From assembly GCA_900316515.1 (NCBI GenBank), contig ONDE01000002.1, positions 203,947 to 257,361 on the forward strand: a DNA stretch of 53,415 bases, given 5' to 3'. The position numbers and the translations under genes are program-made. This stretch comes from an uncultured Bacteroidales bacterium. Lineage in GTDB: Bacteria > Bacteroidota > Bacteroidia > Bacteroidales > P3. The notes below the pieces were generated by a model. The model was not told the origin of the DNA, made no database searches, and was given only the letters and a program-made list of their open reading frames with translations. Of this stretch, positions 1 to 8,929 are shown one piece after another (the stretch's first letter is position 1; each line of letters opens with the position of its first letter).

Positions 1-1053
1 TGTGTAGCCGTTTTGAGTCAGCAGTTGGTTGATGGTGTGCAGTGTATTGCCCGATGACACAGCATCGGCAAGAGCCACACTCTCGGCACTAGCCACGCCT
101 TCCTGTTCTAGGTATTTTATTATCAATGGATTGCCGCTGTAGAGTGACTTGCGCGAAATAAATATGTATTTTGGCTCTATGTCGGGGAAGTAAGGTGATA
201 GGACTTTGGCTATATGGTAGTGCGAGTGCATGTCGCGGGCACAGAAATATATTCGCTCTATGTTGCGATGTTGTGCATCGTTGAGTATGGTGCATATCCA
301 CGAAGTGATAAATGGTGCAGTAATATCGCTCACAAAGTTGTTTTGATATTCTATGGTGCCAACAGACAGCCTTATGGCACGGCTGACTCCAGCCAGAATG
401 GATGGGTATTGATAACTGGCAGTGCATATGATGTCTTGCCACTTTTGTTCAAAGTATAAATAGTCATATCGCAACAGGTGTGCGTGGATACCTAGTCGGC
501 GTGGTACGATATAGTCGCTGTGATGATTGTCGCCCCAATGGTGCCAGTGTCTGTATGTAATGCCTTCGGCTTCTTTGACGTAATGGAACATAGTGCCGTC
601 ATATTTCCACACCCCTTTTTCCCCCGACACAACCAGTTTGTCGCCCTCTTTATATAAACCATTGTCTGTTAGTACCATACGGATGAAGTTAGATGGAAGG
701 TACATATCAGTTAAGAAGACAATATTACAGCCATTTTTAATGCGCAGTTTGTCTATCAGCTGTTTGGTTGCGCGCACGGGTTTTAACATAGAGTGTTCTG
801 TTGCCATCTCCAACTTAACCATTTCGTTAACGGGAAGTGGCAGCTTCATAATGTTTCCGATGGCGTTGTAGGCCGCTTCAAGAGTGGGGCAGTCTACTTC
901 GGTTCGCAGAGCAATAAATATTTTTCTAAGTTGTTCGTTGTCAGGAAATAATTTGGCGGACAATATATCGAATACATTACTCGCGGAACCGCATAGTCTG
1001 ACTAAGCAGGTGTCGAATACATCAAAAGAATATATGCGTTTATTATAGTTCAT
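1..1053 (-). CDS. HAD-superfamily hydrolase of glycosyltransferase loci (3' end outside window)
   Basis: The frame is open from the ATG at 1053 to the window edge (351 codons, no stop), so the C-terminus is missing. The N-terminus carries HAD motif I (FDVFDT, about residues 10-15), motif II (FLTDMY, about 113-118), a motif III lysine region (SGEKG) and motif IV (GDNHHSDY, about 172-179), in the right order. This matches the COG5610-like HAD proteins common in capsule and O-antigen loci, which are often followed by a long C-terminal region of unknown role. The start overlaps the stop of the upstream gene as ATGA, so it is translationally coupled and is the last visible gene of the 25-kb operon. 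The substrate is unknown. Confidence 0.8.
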   Translation of the reverse strand, partial: MNYNKRIYSFDVFDTCLVRLCGSASNVFDILSAKLFPDNEQLRKIFIALRTEVDCPTLEAAYNAIGNIMKLPLPVNEMVKLEMATEHSMLKPVRATKQLIDKLRIKNGCNIVFLTDMYLPSNFIRMVLTDNGLYKEGDKLVVSGEKGVWKYDGTMFHYVKEAEGITYRHWHHWGDNHHSDYIVPRRLGIHAHLLRYDYLYFEQKWQDIICTASYQYPSILAGVSRAIRLSVGTIEYQNNFVSDITAPFITSWICTILNDAQHRNIERIYFCARDMHSHYHIAKVLSPYFPDIEPKYIFISRKSLYSGNPLIIKYLEQEGVASAESVALADAVSSGNTLHTINQLLTQNGYT

Positions 1054-1892
1054 TTGCTCATGAGACTTTCTTTTAATAAATCGGAAATTCCTTCTTGATA
1101 CTTGCGGGCAAAAAAACATGTTGTTGCCATTATTTTGTCAACATCATCCAATGTAAGGCTTTTGGGAGAGGCTGAAGATTCTTCCCAAGCAATATATCTC
1201 AAAGAACTGTTTTGGATAGGTAAGTTCAGATTGCAAAAGAGTGTTTGAAAGAATATTTCATCTGGAATATGTGTGTATCTGAATCGTCTAAAATAATCAG
1301 GATGAGAGTCAAGGTAGTCCAGTGTTGCCTTTACGGCGAGGTCTGTTACACTCCACCATTGAGAACCTCCATATAGTGTTTTAAAAGAATTGAAAGAGCG
1401 GTTGACAGATAGTTTTCTTTGGATTTTTTGAGATAGATCGGACAAAAAATGGTGCTTTCTAATATCTGTCAGGTTGTTAAAGAACCAGAATTTTGTAATG
1501 CGATCCATCCCTCCATTACCAATCCAGTTTTTATATGGAAGCGGAAAATAATCCACAAAAGAATGAGTGGAATTTAAGAAAAAACTTTTAAAGCAATTTA
1601 TGTCCTTTGTTGGAATATCACTGCCAGATATAAGATGATAGTAGTTGTAAGAATACAAACTGGAGGCTTTTCTTAATAGAAACAGGGTAGCTTTTATTAT
1701 ATTTATTCCACCCCAATGTATATAGTATTTTTTGTAGATATGTAAATTTGTATTGCAGGGCAACTGGGAGTGATCTATATTGCTCTTCTTATCAATATGA
1801 ATATAAATATCGAAATCATCATCAAACCATCGAACAATATCGTTCAGATGTTGGACATTGTCATGGGCTAATATTAGAATAGCATGTTTCAT
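1050..1892 (-). CDS. Core-2/I-branching-type glycosyltransferase (GT14-like)
   Basis: The protein has 280 aa. It begins with a short beta strand and an AHDN motif (MKHAILILAHDN), followed by DIYIHIDKKS and later HLISGSDIPTK and a GGSQWWSVT segment. This pattern is typical of bacterial members of the Core-2/I-branching beta-1,6-N-acetylglucosaminyltransferase family, metal-independent GT-A-fold enzymes that use nucleotide sugars in the cytoplasm. Length is normal for bacterial members. It lies 36 bp after a GT2 gene and overlaps the HAD gene by 4 bp. Donor and acceptor cannot be predicted. The gene is AT-richer than the three genes upstream of it. Confidence 0.85.
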   Translation of the reverse strand: MKHAILILAHDNVQHLNDIVRWFDDDFDIYIHIDKKSNIDHSQLPCNTNLHIYKKYYIHWGGINIIKATLFLLRKASSLYSYNYYHLISGSDIPTKDINCFKSFFLNSTHSFVDYFPLPYKNWIGNGGMDRITKFWFFNNLTDIRKHHFLSDLSQKIQRKLSVNRSFNSFKTLYGGSQWWSVTDLAVKATLDYLDSHPDYFRRFRYTHIPDEIFFQTLFCNLNLPIQNSSLRYIAWEESSASPKSLTLDDVDKIMATTCFFARKYQEGISDLLKESLMSK

Positions 1893-1928
1893 TTAATTGA
1901 TTATTACGCCTTAAAGAATGATTATTGG

Positions 1929-2810
1929 CTATGATTGGTGATTTTTAAGGTATGGAAGGTATGGCAGGGCCGATAGTAGGTGGCCTAGGGCAGTGAGTGG
2001 ATTGTGTTGTCTGCGATAGATGTTGTAGGACATCAAGTGATATGAAAAGCATTCACGCTGGTATTGGATGCGGGTGAGGTTTGTGGCCATGGTGCTGGCG
2101 CATCGCCGTTGATAGGCGGCAGCACGCACTTTGTGGAGATATTTCAGGTTGACGGCGCGATGGCTATTGTTCCACGAAGTGTTGTGGTCGTGGTGGCGGT
2201 AGTAGTAGAGCGGCCGGTCGACATACAGCACCGGTGCCACCTCTTCCATCTTGAGGTACAAGTCTTGATCTTCGGCAACGTAGAATGTCGGGTTGATGCC
2301 CTCAGTGCGCTTGTAGCAGCTGCGACGGCAGAGGGCGGGGGCGGAGATATGGCCTGCCGTGGAGGTGAGGTGCGACTGGCCTTCGGGGATGGCTCCAGGG
2401 TAGGTCGAGACACTTTGGACCTGCAGTTGCTCGTCGCATAGGTAGTGCGTACCGTAGACGATGCTGTATTCTATGCCCCGTTGGTGCCCGGCGAGCAGTG
2501 TGGCAACGGCATCGGGGGTAAAGGTGTCTTCGGGGTCTAGGAAGATGAAGTAGTCACCATGCGAGAGCTCGACAAGTTGGCGTTTGATGCGCCCGCAGCC
2601 GGCTGGGGCATCGTTCCGATGGAAGTATATCGTTGTTCCTTTGTGAGTGTCGATGAATTGCTGTATGACTTGTGCCGAATTGTCTGAGGAACCGTCGTCG
2701 ACCACAACAATCTCTATGTCACGATGGGTCTGGCTGATGGCGGAATTCAGCGTTTGTCGGATATATTGTCCGTTGTCGAGGTTGGCTATGAGGATGGAGA
2801 CTAGCGGCAT
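1929..2810 (-). CDS. Family 2 glycosyltransferase
   Basis: The protein has 293 aa with a classic GT2 (GT-A) N-terminus: VSILIANLDNGQYIRQTL, then VVVDDGSSDNS (about residues 35-45) for nucleotide binding, and FLDPEDTF (about 92-99) where most family members have DxDD. A later ED motif (VAEDQDLYLKM) fits the catalytic base position. It should add one sugar to the lipid-linked polysaccharide at the inner face of the membrane. The ATG lies inside the 3' end of the preceding GT4 gene (10-bp overlap). Sugar specificity is unknown. Confidence 0.9.
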   Translation of the reverse strand: MPLVSILIANLDNGQYIRQTLNSAISQTHRDIEIVVVDDGSSDNSAQVIQQFIDTHKGTTIYFHRNDAPAGCGRIKRQLVELSHGDYFIFLDPEDTFTPDAVATLLAGHQRGIEYSIVYGTHYLCDEQLQVQSVSTYPGAIPEGQSHLTSTAGHISAPALCRRSCYKRTEGINPTFYVAEDQDLYLKMEEVAPVLYVDRPLYYYRHHDHNTSWNNSHRAVNLKYLHKVRAAAYQRRCASTMATNLTRIQYQRECFSYHLMSYNIYRRQHNPLTALGHLLSALPYLPYLKNHQS

Positions 2811-3970
2811 GTCAAGGTGTCGGCCACTATTGTGGCGAATTTTTCGAAGGAATAGTGTTGCTGCATCTTGTTATATCCGTTACGGGCCATGGCAATGGCG
2901 GTATCGGGGGATGAAAGCATGTGTTTCAGTGATTCGAGGTATTCGTCGTCGGAACTGGCTCCGATGATGTCGACATGGTTCTCGAAGGGTGGCACGATGT
3001 GGCTCAGTGCTTCGGAGGTGGTAATGCAGCAGCGGTTCATCTGCAGGGCTTCCAACAGCTTGATGTTGGTGCCACCACAGCGGTAGATGGGGGCCACGAC
3101 GACATGAGCCTTGGAGTATTCCTCTTTGAGGTCGTCGACAAAGCCGGTAAGCGTTACGCCATGGCATTGCTTCCAGCGGTTGGCGATACTCAGGTCGTTC
3201 AGTTGCCCCACAATATGCATCTCGAGCTCGGGCATCGTGGCGGTCAAGGGAGAGTAGATATGCTTGAGGAAGTGGTCGAGCCCGTCGCGGTTGGGGGTGT
3301 AGTCTAACTGCCCCACGAAGAGGATGCGACGACGCGGTGTTGAGAAGTCGGCATCGGGACAGGTGTCGGATTGGAAGGGTATGTTAGGCAGATAGGTGCC
3401 TCTGTTGCGTATGGCAGTATGCTGGTCGGAGAAGAACACAGCGTGCAGTTCCCTTGCGGTAGCGGGGGTAAGTCTGCGAGCTTTGGCAGCGGCTAGATGC
3501 AGACGGAGGCGTTGCGCCCAGTTCGAGTTGTTGCCGATTTGGTTCAGGAAGAAGAATGTGAGGTCGTCGTCGGCATCAACGACCAAGCGTTTGCCGTACT
3601 TGAGCAGTCCGCACGGCAGGGTGCGGAAAAGATAGCGGGAAACGATAAGGTCGTAATGACCGCTGGCGACGATATCGTCAATTATTCTCTCCCTCTCCTT
3701 TGCAATTGGGAACAAGGACTGCATCCCACCCCATGGCATTACGCTCAGCCATTTGGCTATACGTGTCTTTTGCGGCAAGGCATCGTTCACGGGTCCACTA
3801 TACACTACCGTTACATTGTCTATGTCGGAGACGGCGCCGCTACGGAACGTTACGAGGTCGACGGTGCCTAGCCGTGCACAGGCCTGCAGCAGCAGACGGG
3901 TGCGCTGTGAGTCGCCGTTGCTTTTGGCACCAAAGGGGTTGACGTCGGATGAGATGAAGAGTATGTTCAC
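2801..3970 (-). CDS. Family 4 glycosyltransferase (GT-B), GTG start
   Basis: The protein has 389 aa from a GTG at 3970. The frame is open further upstream, but the family N-terminus (NILFISSDVNPFGAKSNGD) begins exactly at this GTG, which overlaps the TGA of the deacetylase gene (GTGA). The N-terminal Rossmann domain has the usual Gly-rich region. The C-terminal domain carries ILFVGQLDYTPNRDG (about residue 235), GFVDDLKEEYSKAHVVVAP and GGTNIKLLEAL, the donor-binding signature of GT4 enzymes. Its role is sugar transfer onto the growing glycan in the cytoplasm; the sugar is unknown. Confidence 0.88.
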   Translation of the reverse strand: MNILFISSDVNPFGAKSNGDSQRTRLLLQACARLGTVDLVTFRSGAVSDIDNVTVVYSGPVNDALPQKTRIAKWLSVMPWGGMQSLFPIAKERERIIDDIVASGHYDLIVSRYLFRTLPCGLLKYGKRLVVDADDDLTFFFLNQIGNNSNWAQRLRLHLAAAKARRLTPATARELHAVFFSDQHTAIRNRGTYLPNIPFQSDTCPDADFSTPRRRILFVGQLDYTPNRDGLDHFLKHIYSPLTATMPELEMHIVGQLNDLSIANRWKQCHGVTLTGFVDDLKEEYSKAHVVVAPIYRCGGTNIKLLEALQMNRCCITTSEALSHIVPPFENHVDIIGASSDDEYLESLKHMLSSPDTAIAMARNGYNKMQQHYSFEKFATIVADTLTCR

Positions 3971-4788
3971 GGTTGAACGATGTAGCTGCGGTAAAAGAAA
4001 CGGTTGCGGGTATTGAAACGCGTCTTGCCGCCGTAGCCTATGACGGCAGAGTGATAGCCTGCTTGCCACACCAAATGGCTGGTGGTATCGTTATAGAAAC
4101 TATGGGGATAGGAAAAATGACGAACATCAATGCCCAGCATCTCTTCTATCCGTTTCTTGGACTCCTGCAGTTCGTGCAGAATCTGTGTCTCTGTGAGTAG
4201 CGAGAGAGCAGAGTGGCTTACCCCGTGGGAACCGATGGTGCATAGACCCTCAGCCAGCATGGTGCGCAGTTGCTCCCATGAGAGTGCTTGCTGTTGGCAT
4301 AGTGCTGCGTCGGGTGTGCTTGAGGTGATGGCATGCATGGCGGCGGCGAAACCTTTGTTGCTGGAATAAATGTCGTTGATAGCCTGGTCAAACCACCTGT
4401 TGTCGCCATTTGCCATTTGTTCCAACTGCAGCCACCAGAGGTCTGCTTTGCCATCGGGCATATCGGTTGTAAGGTAGATGGTGAAGGGTATGTCGTATTT
4501 TTTGAGTATGGGGTAGGCGTGGGTGAAGATGTCGGCGAAACCGTCGTCGAAGGATATGCTTATCAGTCTGCGGGACATTATGCGATGCGAGGCGTCGATG
4601 AAGGCGTCGATGTCGACAAAACGGTATCCCTGTGATAGTCTGTTCGAGATTAGTTGTTCGAGGTACTTAGGTGTTATTTCCAGGTCGCGGTTGGCGGCAA
4701 AGTTACTCCGCTCCGGCATAACACGGTGCAGACACCAGATTTCTCCCACTACAGGGTGGAATAGGTTGTGTATTTTTCGTTTAATCAT
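3967..4788 (-). CDS. Polysaccharide deacetylase (NodB-like, CE4)
   Basis: The protein has 273 aa starting at the ATG at 4788 (MIKRKIHNLF), whose ATGA overlaps the previous stop. It carries SISFDDGFAD (about residues 78-87), the CE4 motif 1 with the catalytic and metal-binding aspartates, then TIGSHGVSHSAL (about 193-204) with the metal-ligand HxxxH, and HFSYPHSFY (motif 3). All core residues are present. The family removes N-acetyl groups from hexosamines in glycans. There is no signal peptide, so it probably acts on a cytoplasmic lipid-linked intermediate. Confidence 0.88.
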   Translation of the reverse strand: MIKRKIHNLFHPVVGEIWCLHRVMPERSNFAANRDLEITPKYLEQLISNRLSQGYRFVDIDAFIDASHRIMSRRLISISFDDGFADIFTHAYPILKKYDIPFTIYLTTDMPDGKADLWWLQLEQMANGDNRWFDQAINDIYSSNKGFAAAMHAITSSTPDAALCQQQALSWEQLRTMLAEGLCTIGSHGVSHSALSLLTETQILHELQESKKRIEEMLGIDVRHFSYPHSFYNDTTSHLVWQAGYHSAVIGYGGKTRFNTRNRFFYRSYIVQP

Positions 4789-5684
4789 GGATACAGACCT
4801 AAGTTGAACAGTTCTACGTGCTCGTACTTCATGTTGTTCATATACAGGGCAGCACATGCACCACCGCAGTTGCCGCCGAGCAAGGCGTCGCACCGTGACA
4901 ACAGTTGCAGCGACGAGAGGTATTCCAAGCCCTTTAGATAGATGTCGTCTTTGCGGTCGAAATTCACCTGATATATGTATGTGTGGTTCCCCGCATTGAA
5001 GATATCGTCGTAGTATTGTCGCTTGTTGACTAGCACTTTGCCAGGGAATGCCTCCTCGAAGGTCTCGTGGATGCTACGCTCCTCGGTGGCAAGATATATA
5101 TATTGGTAGCCGTATCGATTGGTCATCTCTTTGGCTTTTTTTACCACATCGTGGATATTGGGCTGGACAGGATGACCTTGTGGCTTGAGTTTTATATAGT
5201 CGGTACCGCGACAGATAACGCCAAGTACACGCTCGTGTGGAGCAAGCACAGTGTTGTATTCCGCTTCGACGTAGGCTTTGGTTTGCATGTTGAGCCGTAC
5301 GAGTTTATCGTATACCAGGCACCACATGCGTAAATCACCTTTCCTATAGGGTGTGTCGAATTTCGGGCTCACTACGCCGGTGTCCCTGTCGCATACAATG
5401 TCTGCATGACCGGCCTTGGTCGTATTGAATGGCTGCTCGAAAAAGGTATCCCAGTTTGTCCATCCTTCGCCGCGGTTTTTTAGATTGATATGTGGTGTAT
5501 ATCCACGGTTAAGACTGTATACCATCAGCGACATCATGTTCTCCAGAAAACAGGCGTTGAAATAGCCATACTCGTATATGCCATGGTCGATGAGCATTAT
5601 ACGTTTTGGCTCACCTATCTGTGTTGAGACAATGAGCTTCGTAACGGAATTGCCTTTGTATATTATTGTGCGCAAAAATTTCAT
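4785..5684 (-). CDS. Uncharacterised capsule-locus protein, possible fucosyltransferase-like GT-B enzyme
   Basis: The protein has 299 aa from the ATG at 5684; the frame is open upstream, but this ATG overlaps the preceding stop (ATGA). I do not recognise a defined family. Visible features are GVICRGTDY (about residue 157), which resembles the Arg-containing donor motif of O- and alpha-1,6-fucosyltransferase-like proteins, then IYLATEE (typical of the region after it) and a Gly/Cys-rich LLGGNCGGACAALYMN near the C-terminus. There are no membrane segments. Context (between a GT39-like and a deacetylase gene) supports a glycosyltransferase. The assignment is inference. Confidence 0.6.
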   Translation of the reverse strand: MKFLRTIIYKGNSVTKLIVSTQIGEPKRIMLIDHGIYEYGYFNACFLENMMSLMVYSLNRGYTPHINLKNRGEGWTNWDTFFEQPFNTTKAGHADIVCDRDTGVVSPKFDTPYRKGDLRMWCLVYDKLVRLNMQTKAYVEAEYNTVLAPHERVLGVICRGTDYIKLKPQGHPVQPNIHDVVKKAKEMTNRYGYQYIYLATEERSIHETFEEAFPGKVLVNKRQYYDDIFNAGNHTYIYQVNFDRKDDIYLKGLEYLSSLQLLSRCDALLGGNCGGACAALYMNNMKYEHVELFNLGLYP

Positions 5685-7150
5685 TCTTCTCTCTTTGGCC
5701 CGAAAAGTCGTATGTCGCATATCGATGTGTCAGATTGCGCATAGACACTATAATGTTCTTCTATATATGTGATGTCGGGAAGGTATTCGCTTTGCATATC
5801 TACAACTACCCATTTGGGATTGTGCAAAGTAATAGATTCTGGATCGGAAAATTTAGAGTCAAAACAATAGTGCCACCATAAGATTATTCTATTACACGGT
5901 ACTATGTCGTAATGATAGAAAATGCTCAAGGCCGATGGGTCATAAGCCCTGCCATCTATATAGGCAAGGTTATAATTCCATACGCTGTCTTTGTCCTCTG
6001 GTGGTATGGCCTGCAATACATTTTCCGTCGAACGGTAATAGTTGTCAATAATCTCATTGCCGTTCCTGAACAAGCATTTTGCGGCATTTCTGGTACGGCT
6101 TCTAATAAACGTGAAATTTGGCATAAGCAGCATGGCCGTCCATATCGCGATTGCTCCGTTGCGGTATGAGGTCATTAAAACAGCAGTCGCAAGGCACAAG
6201 ACGGGCACTGTGATGATGAAATAATGCACAAGCATATTGCTTCCTGTCAGAACCCATTGACACACCATTATGGGGCAAAGCAGGCACAGCATCATTTTGT
6301 TCTCGCTTTTAACCAAGGCTACTATGGTTGCCAAAGTCGTCAGTAACATGAAGTATTTCGCGCTGAAACAGGCAGTAATAAGTCCCTTTACGCCTTCTGT
6401 ATATTTCATGTTGAAACCAATCAGGCCATAAAGCATATCAGTAAAGGCACCATTTGCGGCGAAGTATATTGATGTGGGAAGCATGATGGCCAAGAATCCA
6501 AGTGTAAAAAAACAGCATTGCACTATACAGGTTAACCATTCTTTCCTTATTAAACCGAAGATGATCAACCCAGCAAAGCACGCCCCTACGGAAGAAACTC
6601 CATCATTAGGCCTGATTAAGAAAACCAGAGCGAAACAAATTCCTATTACAACCGATGTCAGACGTGACTGTTTCCCTTTTTTGATTGTTTTTGCCGACAA
6701 GTACAGCGACAGCATTATGTATGGCAACATCCACTCTTCGCAGCCGTTACCTTCAGAAAGCATGCCGCAAAGCAACAATACGAATAGCGACAATATAAAC
6801 AAAGTTCCCCTTCTGCTGATAAACAAAAGAGACGTTTTGCAAAGAAGCCATAGCGTTACCGTCAAGTTGACAACTTGTAATATAAAAACTCCCAATCCAT
6901 GGCCTGCAATTAGCTCTCCAAAGGCATTAATATAGAAAAGGAAGGGTCCTTTGTGGTCGAAAACGTCCCGATAGGGAATTCTGCCATCCAAGATGGCCCT
7001 GCCAATGGTTTTGAATAGTACACTGTCCATCCCATCGTTTGCATACAATGGCGACGAATTGAACGAAAACACTAGCAAAAACACGATGGAAACTATTGTC
7101 AATATAGCAATATTGACAATTTGATGTATTACGGGTGTGTTTTCCTTCAT
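5681..7150 (-). CDS. Multi-spanning membrane glycosyltransferase (GT39/ArnT-like, GT-C fold)
   Basis: The protein has 489 aa from the ATG at 7150, which overlaps the previous stop (ATGA); a TTG two codons earlier is less likely. After the first membrane helix comes an extracytoplasmic loop with NDGMDSVLFKTIGRAILDG and RDVFDHKGPFLFY. This acidic loop plus DHKGP pattern is characteristic of GT-C enzymes of the PMT/ArnT type, which use polyprenyl-phosphate sugars outside the cytoplasmic membrane. About ten hydrophobic segments follow and a soluble C-terminal tail of about 120 residues. It probably adds a side-branch sugar in the periplasm. Confidence 0.8.
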   Translation of the reverse strand: MKENTPVIHQIVNIAILTIVSIVFLLVFSFNSSPLYANDGMDSVLFKTIGRAILDGRIPYRDVFDHKGPFLFYINAFGELIAGHGLGVFILQVVNLTVTLWLLCKTSLLFISRRGTLFILSLFVLLLCGMLSEGNGCEEWMLPYIMLSLYLSAKTIKKGKQSRLTSVVIGICFALVFLIRPNDGVSSVGACFAGLIIFGLIRKEWLTCIVQCCFFTLGFLAIMLPTSIYFAANGAFTDMLYGLIGFNMKYTEGVKGLITACFSAKYFMLLTTLATIVALVKSENKMMLCLLCPIMVCQWVLTGSNMLVHYFIITVPVLCLATAVLMTSYRNGAIAIWTAMLLMPNFTFIRSRTRNAAKCLFRNGNEIIDNYYRSTENVLQAIPPEDKDSVWNYNLAYIDGRAYDPSALSIFYHYDIVPCNRIILWWHYCFDSKFSDPESITLHNPKWVVVDMQSEYLPDITYIEEHYSVYAQSDTSICDIRLFGPKREE

Positions 7151-8043
7151 AGCCAATGCAATCCGATATTACGGTTTATGGAAAGACTTTGCACTATAGC
7201 GTTGCGATATTTTCGCAGTATACGATAGTCTGCCATATGGGCATTATATGTTGCTTTACGCCCACGCAGCAGGCTGTGGATGGCTTTGGCATGATGGCAG
7301 CGGATGTCGTGGTCGATATCGTGCTGTGTGTTGGGATTGGTATAGTCGATAAGGGTGAGTATCTCGTGCTCGCGTGTGTCATAGAGCGGCCGGTCGAGAC
7401 GCATGTCGTGCACTATACGCTCTTTGGGACAAATTCCTATCTTTAGGCCGTGGTAAAGCACTCGGTTGATGTAGTTGTCGTCCTCGCCGTAGTGGAAGAA
7501 GATTGGATCGAAACCGCCGACAGTCTCAATAGTCTTACGTGGCAGCAGCCATGCGGCAGCATTGACATATTTTGTGTCGTAGACCTCCTTGAGGACACTG
7601 AAGTACGTGTCGTTGTATAAAGAGGGGTCGGTGATTTGGTCGTTGCAAATACAATTGAGTTGCCAGATTCTAGTCTTCTCTTTGTTAAGATGCATGCAAC
7701 TCAGGATACCGTATTCTGGATGATCTTTAGATACTTTGATTAGTTCGTCAACTGTACCAGGTTCAATCCATGCGTCTTGATTCAGCAGAAATACATAGTC
7801 GGCCCCCTGTCCAAGTGCTAGTTTCATGCCTAGATTGTTGGCTTGGCCAAATCCGAGGTTTTTATTCTGCGGCAGCAGGGTGACCTCCGGGAAGTGTTGG
7901 CGGATGTACTCGCATGTGCCATCGGTGGAGGCGTTGTCGATTGCCAGTATGTCAAGTGGAATGGTGCTGTCAATGAGGCTGCGGAAACAATAGTCGTACC
8001 ATTTTGTTCCATTATATGTCACGACTATAACAAATACTTTCAT
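7147..8043 (-). CDS. Family 2 glycosyltransferase (rhamnosyltransferase-like)
   Basis: The protein has 298 aa from the ATG at 8043, one base after the previous stop. The motifs are VVTYNG, ILAIDNASTDGT, NLGFGQANNLGM, VFLLNQDAWIEP (DxD-like) and GGFDPIFFHYGEDDNYINR (ED motif). The N-x-G-F-g-x-A-N-N-x-G pattern is typical of the WcaE/rhamnosyltransferase branch of GT2. It is a cytoplasmic enzyme acting on a membrane-linked glycan. A TTG three codons upstream is an alternative start. Confidence 0.9.
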   Translation of the reverse strand: MKVFVIVVTYNGTKWYDYCFRSLIDSTIPLDILAIDNASTDGTCEYIRQHFPEVTLLPQNKNLGFGQANNLGMKLALGQGADYVFLLNQDAWIEPGTVDELIKVSKDHPEYGILSCMHLNKEKTRIWQLNCICNDQITDPSLYNDTYFSVLKEVYDTKYVNAAAWLLPRKTIETVGGFDPIFFHYGEDDNYINRVLYHGLKIGICPKERIVHDMRLDRPLYDTREHEILTLIDYTNPNTQHDIDHDIRCHHAKAIHSLLRGRKATYNAHMADYRILRKYRNAIVQSLSINRNIGLHWL

Positions 8044-8044
8044 A

Positions 8045-8914
8045 TTAGGCAATGTTTTTGATAATTCTTCGCCAGTATTTCAGAGATAGAACTTTTGAGG
8101 GATGCTGTGTCATGTACAGAAACATGTAGGGGAGTGCGGATGGCTCATGAACATAGTTGTATGCAATATCGTGCAAATACTGCCGCTTGTTGGCATCGGT
8201 GATACCTTGCAGGCTTGGAAAGTAATGGCTCATTGCACAGTATTGTTTATAGAGGCGTATGGCAAGCCGAATGGATTGAGATGATGATTGGTTGCCAGCA
8301 TGTCTGCGATATGCCACGCCATGTATATCGTGGCACCAGGCACGCCCGTACTGCATGATTGTTAGGAAAAGGTATATGTCGGAGAAAAAGATGTTTTTGG
8401 GAAACTCCACGGGACCTATTTTATTGCGAAAAACCACACTGCTGGTGAGTACTGTCCAAGTGTCATATATCTCTCTGGCGGAATATTCTCGCTCTTCAAG
8501 TTGACTGAAGATTGTTTCTTGTGGATGATTGGATTGCTCGTAAAGCAAGTCGACCTTATGGAAAGAGAGGTAGTAGTCCTTGTGGCTGTCAAGAAAGTCG
8601 ACCTGCATCTGCAGTTTATGCGGGTCGGTCCAGTAGTCGTCGCCTTCCACCATGGCCACATACTCCCCATTGCAATGTTGGAGCACAAACTCCCAGTTCT
8701 TTACGTGGCCGAGGTTCTTTTCGTGGTGAAATACGTGAAAGTTGGTGTGTTTCGCATCATATTCGTCGCAAATACCCCCCGTGCTGTCGGTAGAGCAGTC
8801 GTCGCCGATAACGACCTCGTAATCGAAGTTCACCTGCTGGGATAAGATGCTGTCAAGACACTGCCTGATGTATTGCTCCTGATTGTATGTTACGACAAAG
8901 ACGGAGAGTTTCAT
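8045..8914 (-). CDS. Family 2 glycosyltransferase
   Basis: The protein has 289 aa. FVVTYNQEQYIRQCL, VVIGDDCSTDST and MVEGDDYWTDPHKLQMQVDF are the hallmark motifs of a GT2 subfamily frequent in Bacteroidales capsule loci, where EGDDYW contains the metal-binding acidic pair. The C-terminal 90 residues are basic and aromatic-rich, suggesting membrane association. It is one base from the next gene and 15 bp after the preceding one. Confidence 0.9.
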   Translation of the reverse strand: MKLSVFVVTYNQEQYIRQCLDSILSQQVNFDYEVVIGDDCSTDSTGGICDEYDAKHTNFHVFHHEKNLGHVKNWEFVLQHCNGEYVAMVEGDDYWTDPHKLQMQVDFLDSHKDYYLSFHKVDLLYEQSNHPQETIFSQLEEREYSAREIYDTWTVLTSSVVFRNKIGPVEFPKNIFFSDIYLFLTIMQYGRAWCHDIHGVAYRRHAGNQSSSQSIRLAIRLYKQYCAMSHYFPSLQGITDANKRQYLHDIAYNYVHEPSALPYMFLYMTQHPSKVLSLKYWRRIIKNIA

Positions 8915-8929
8915 GAAATAACAATACGT

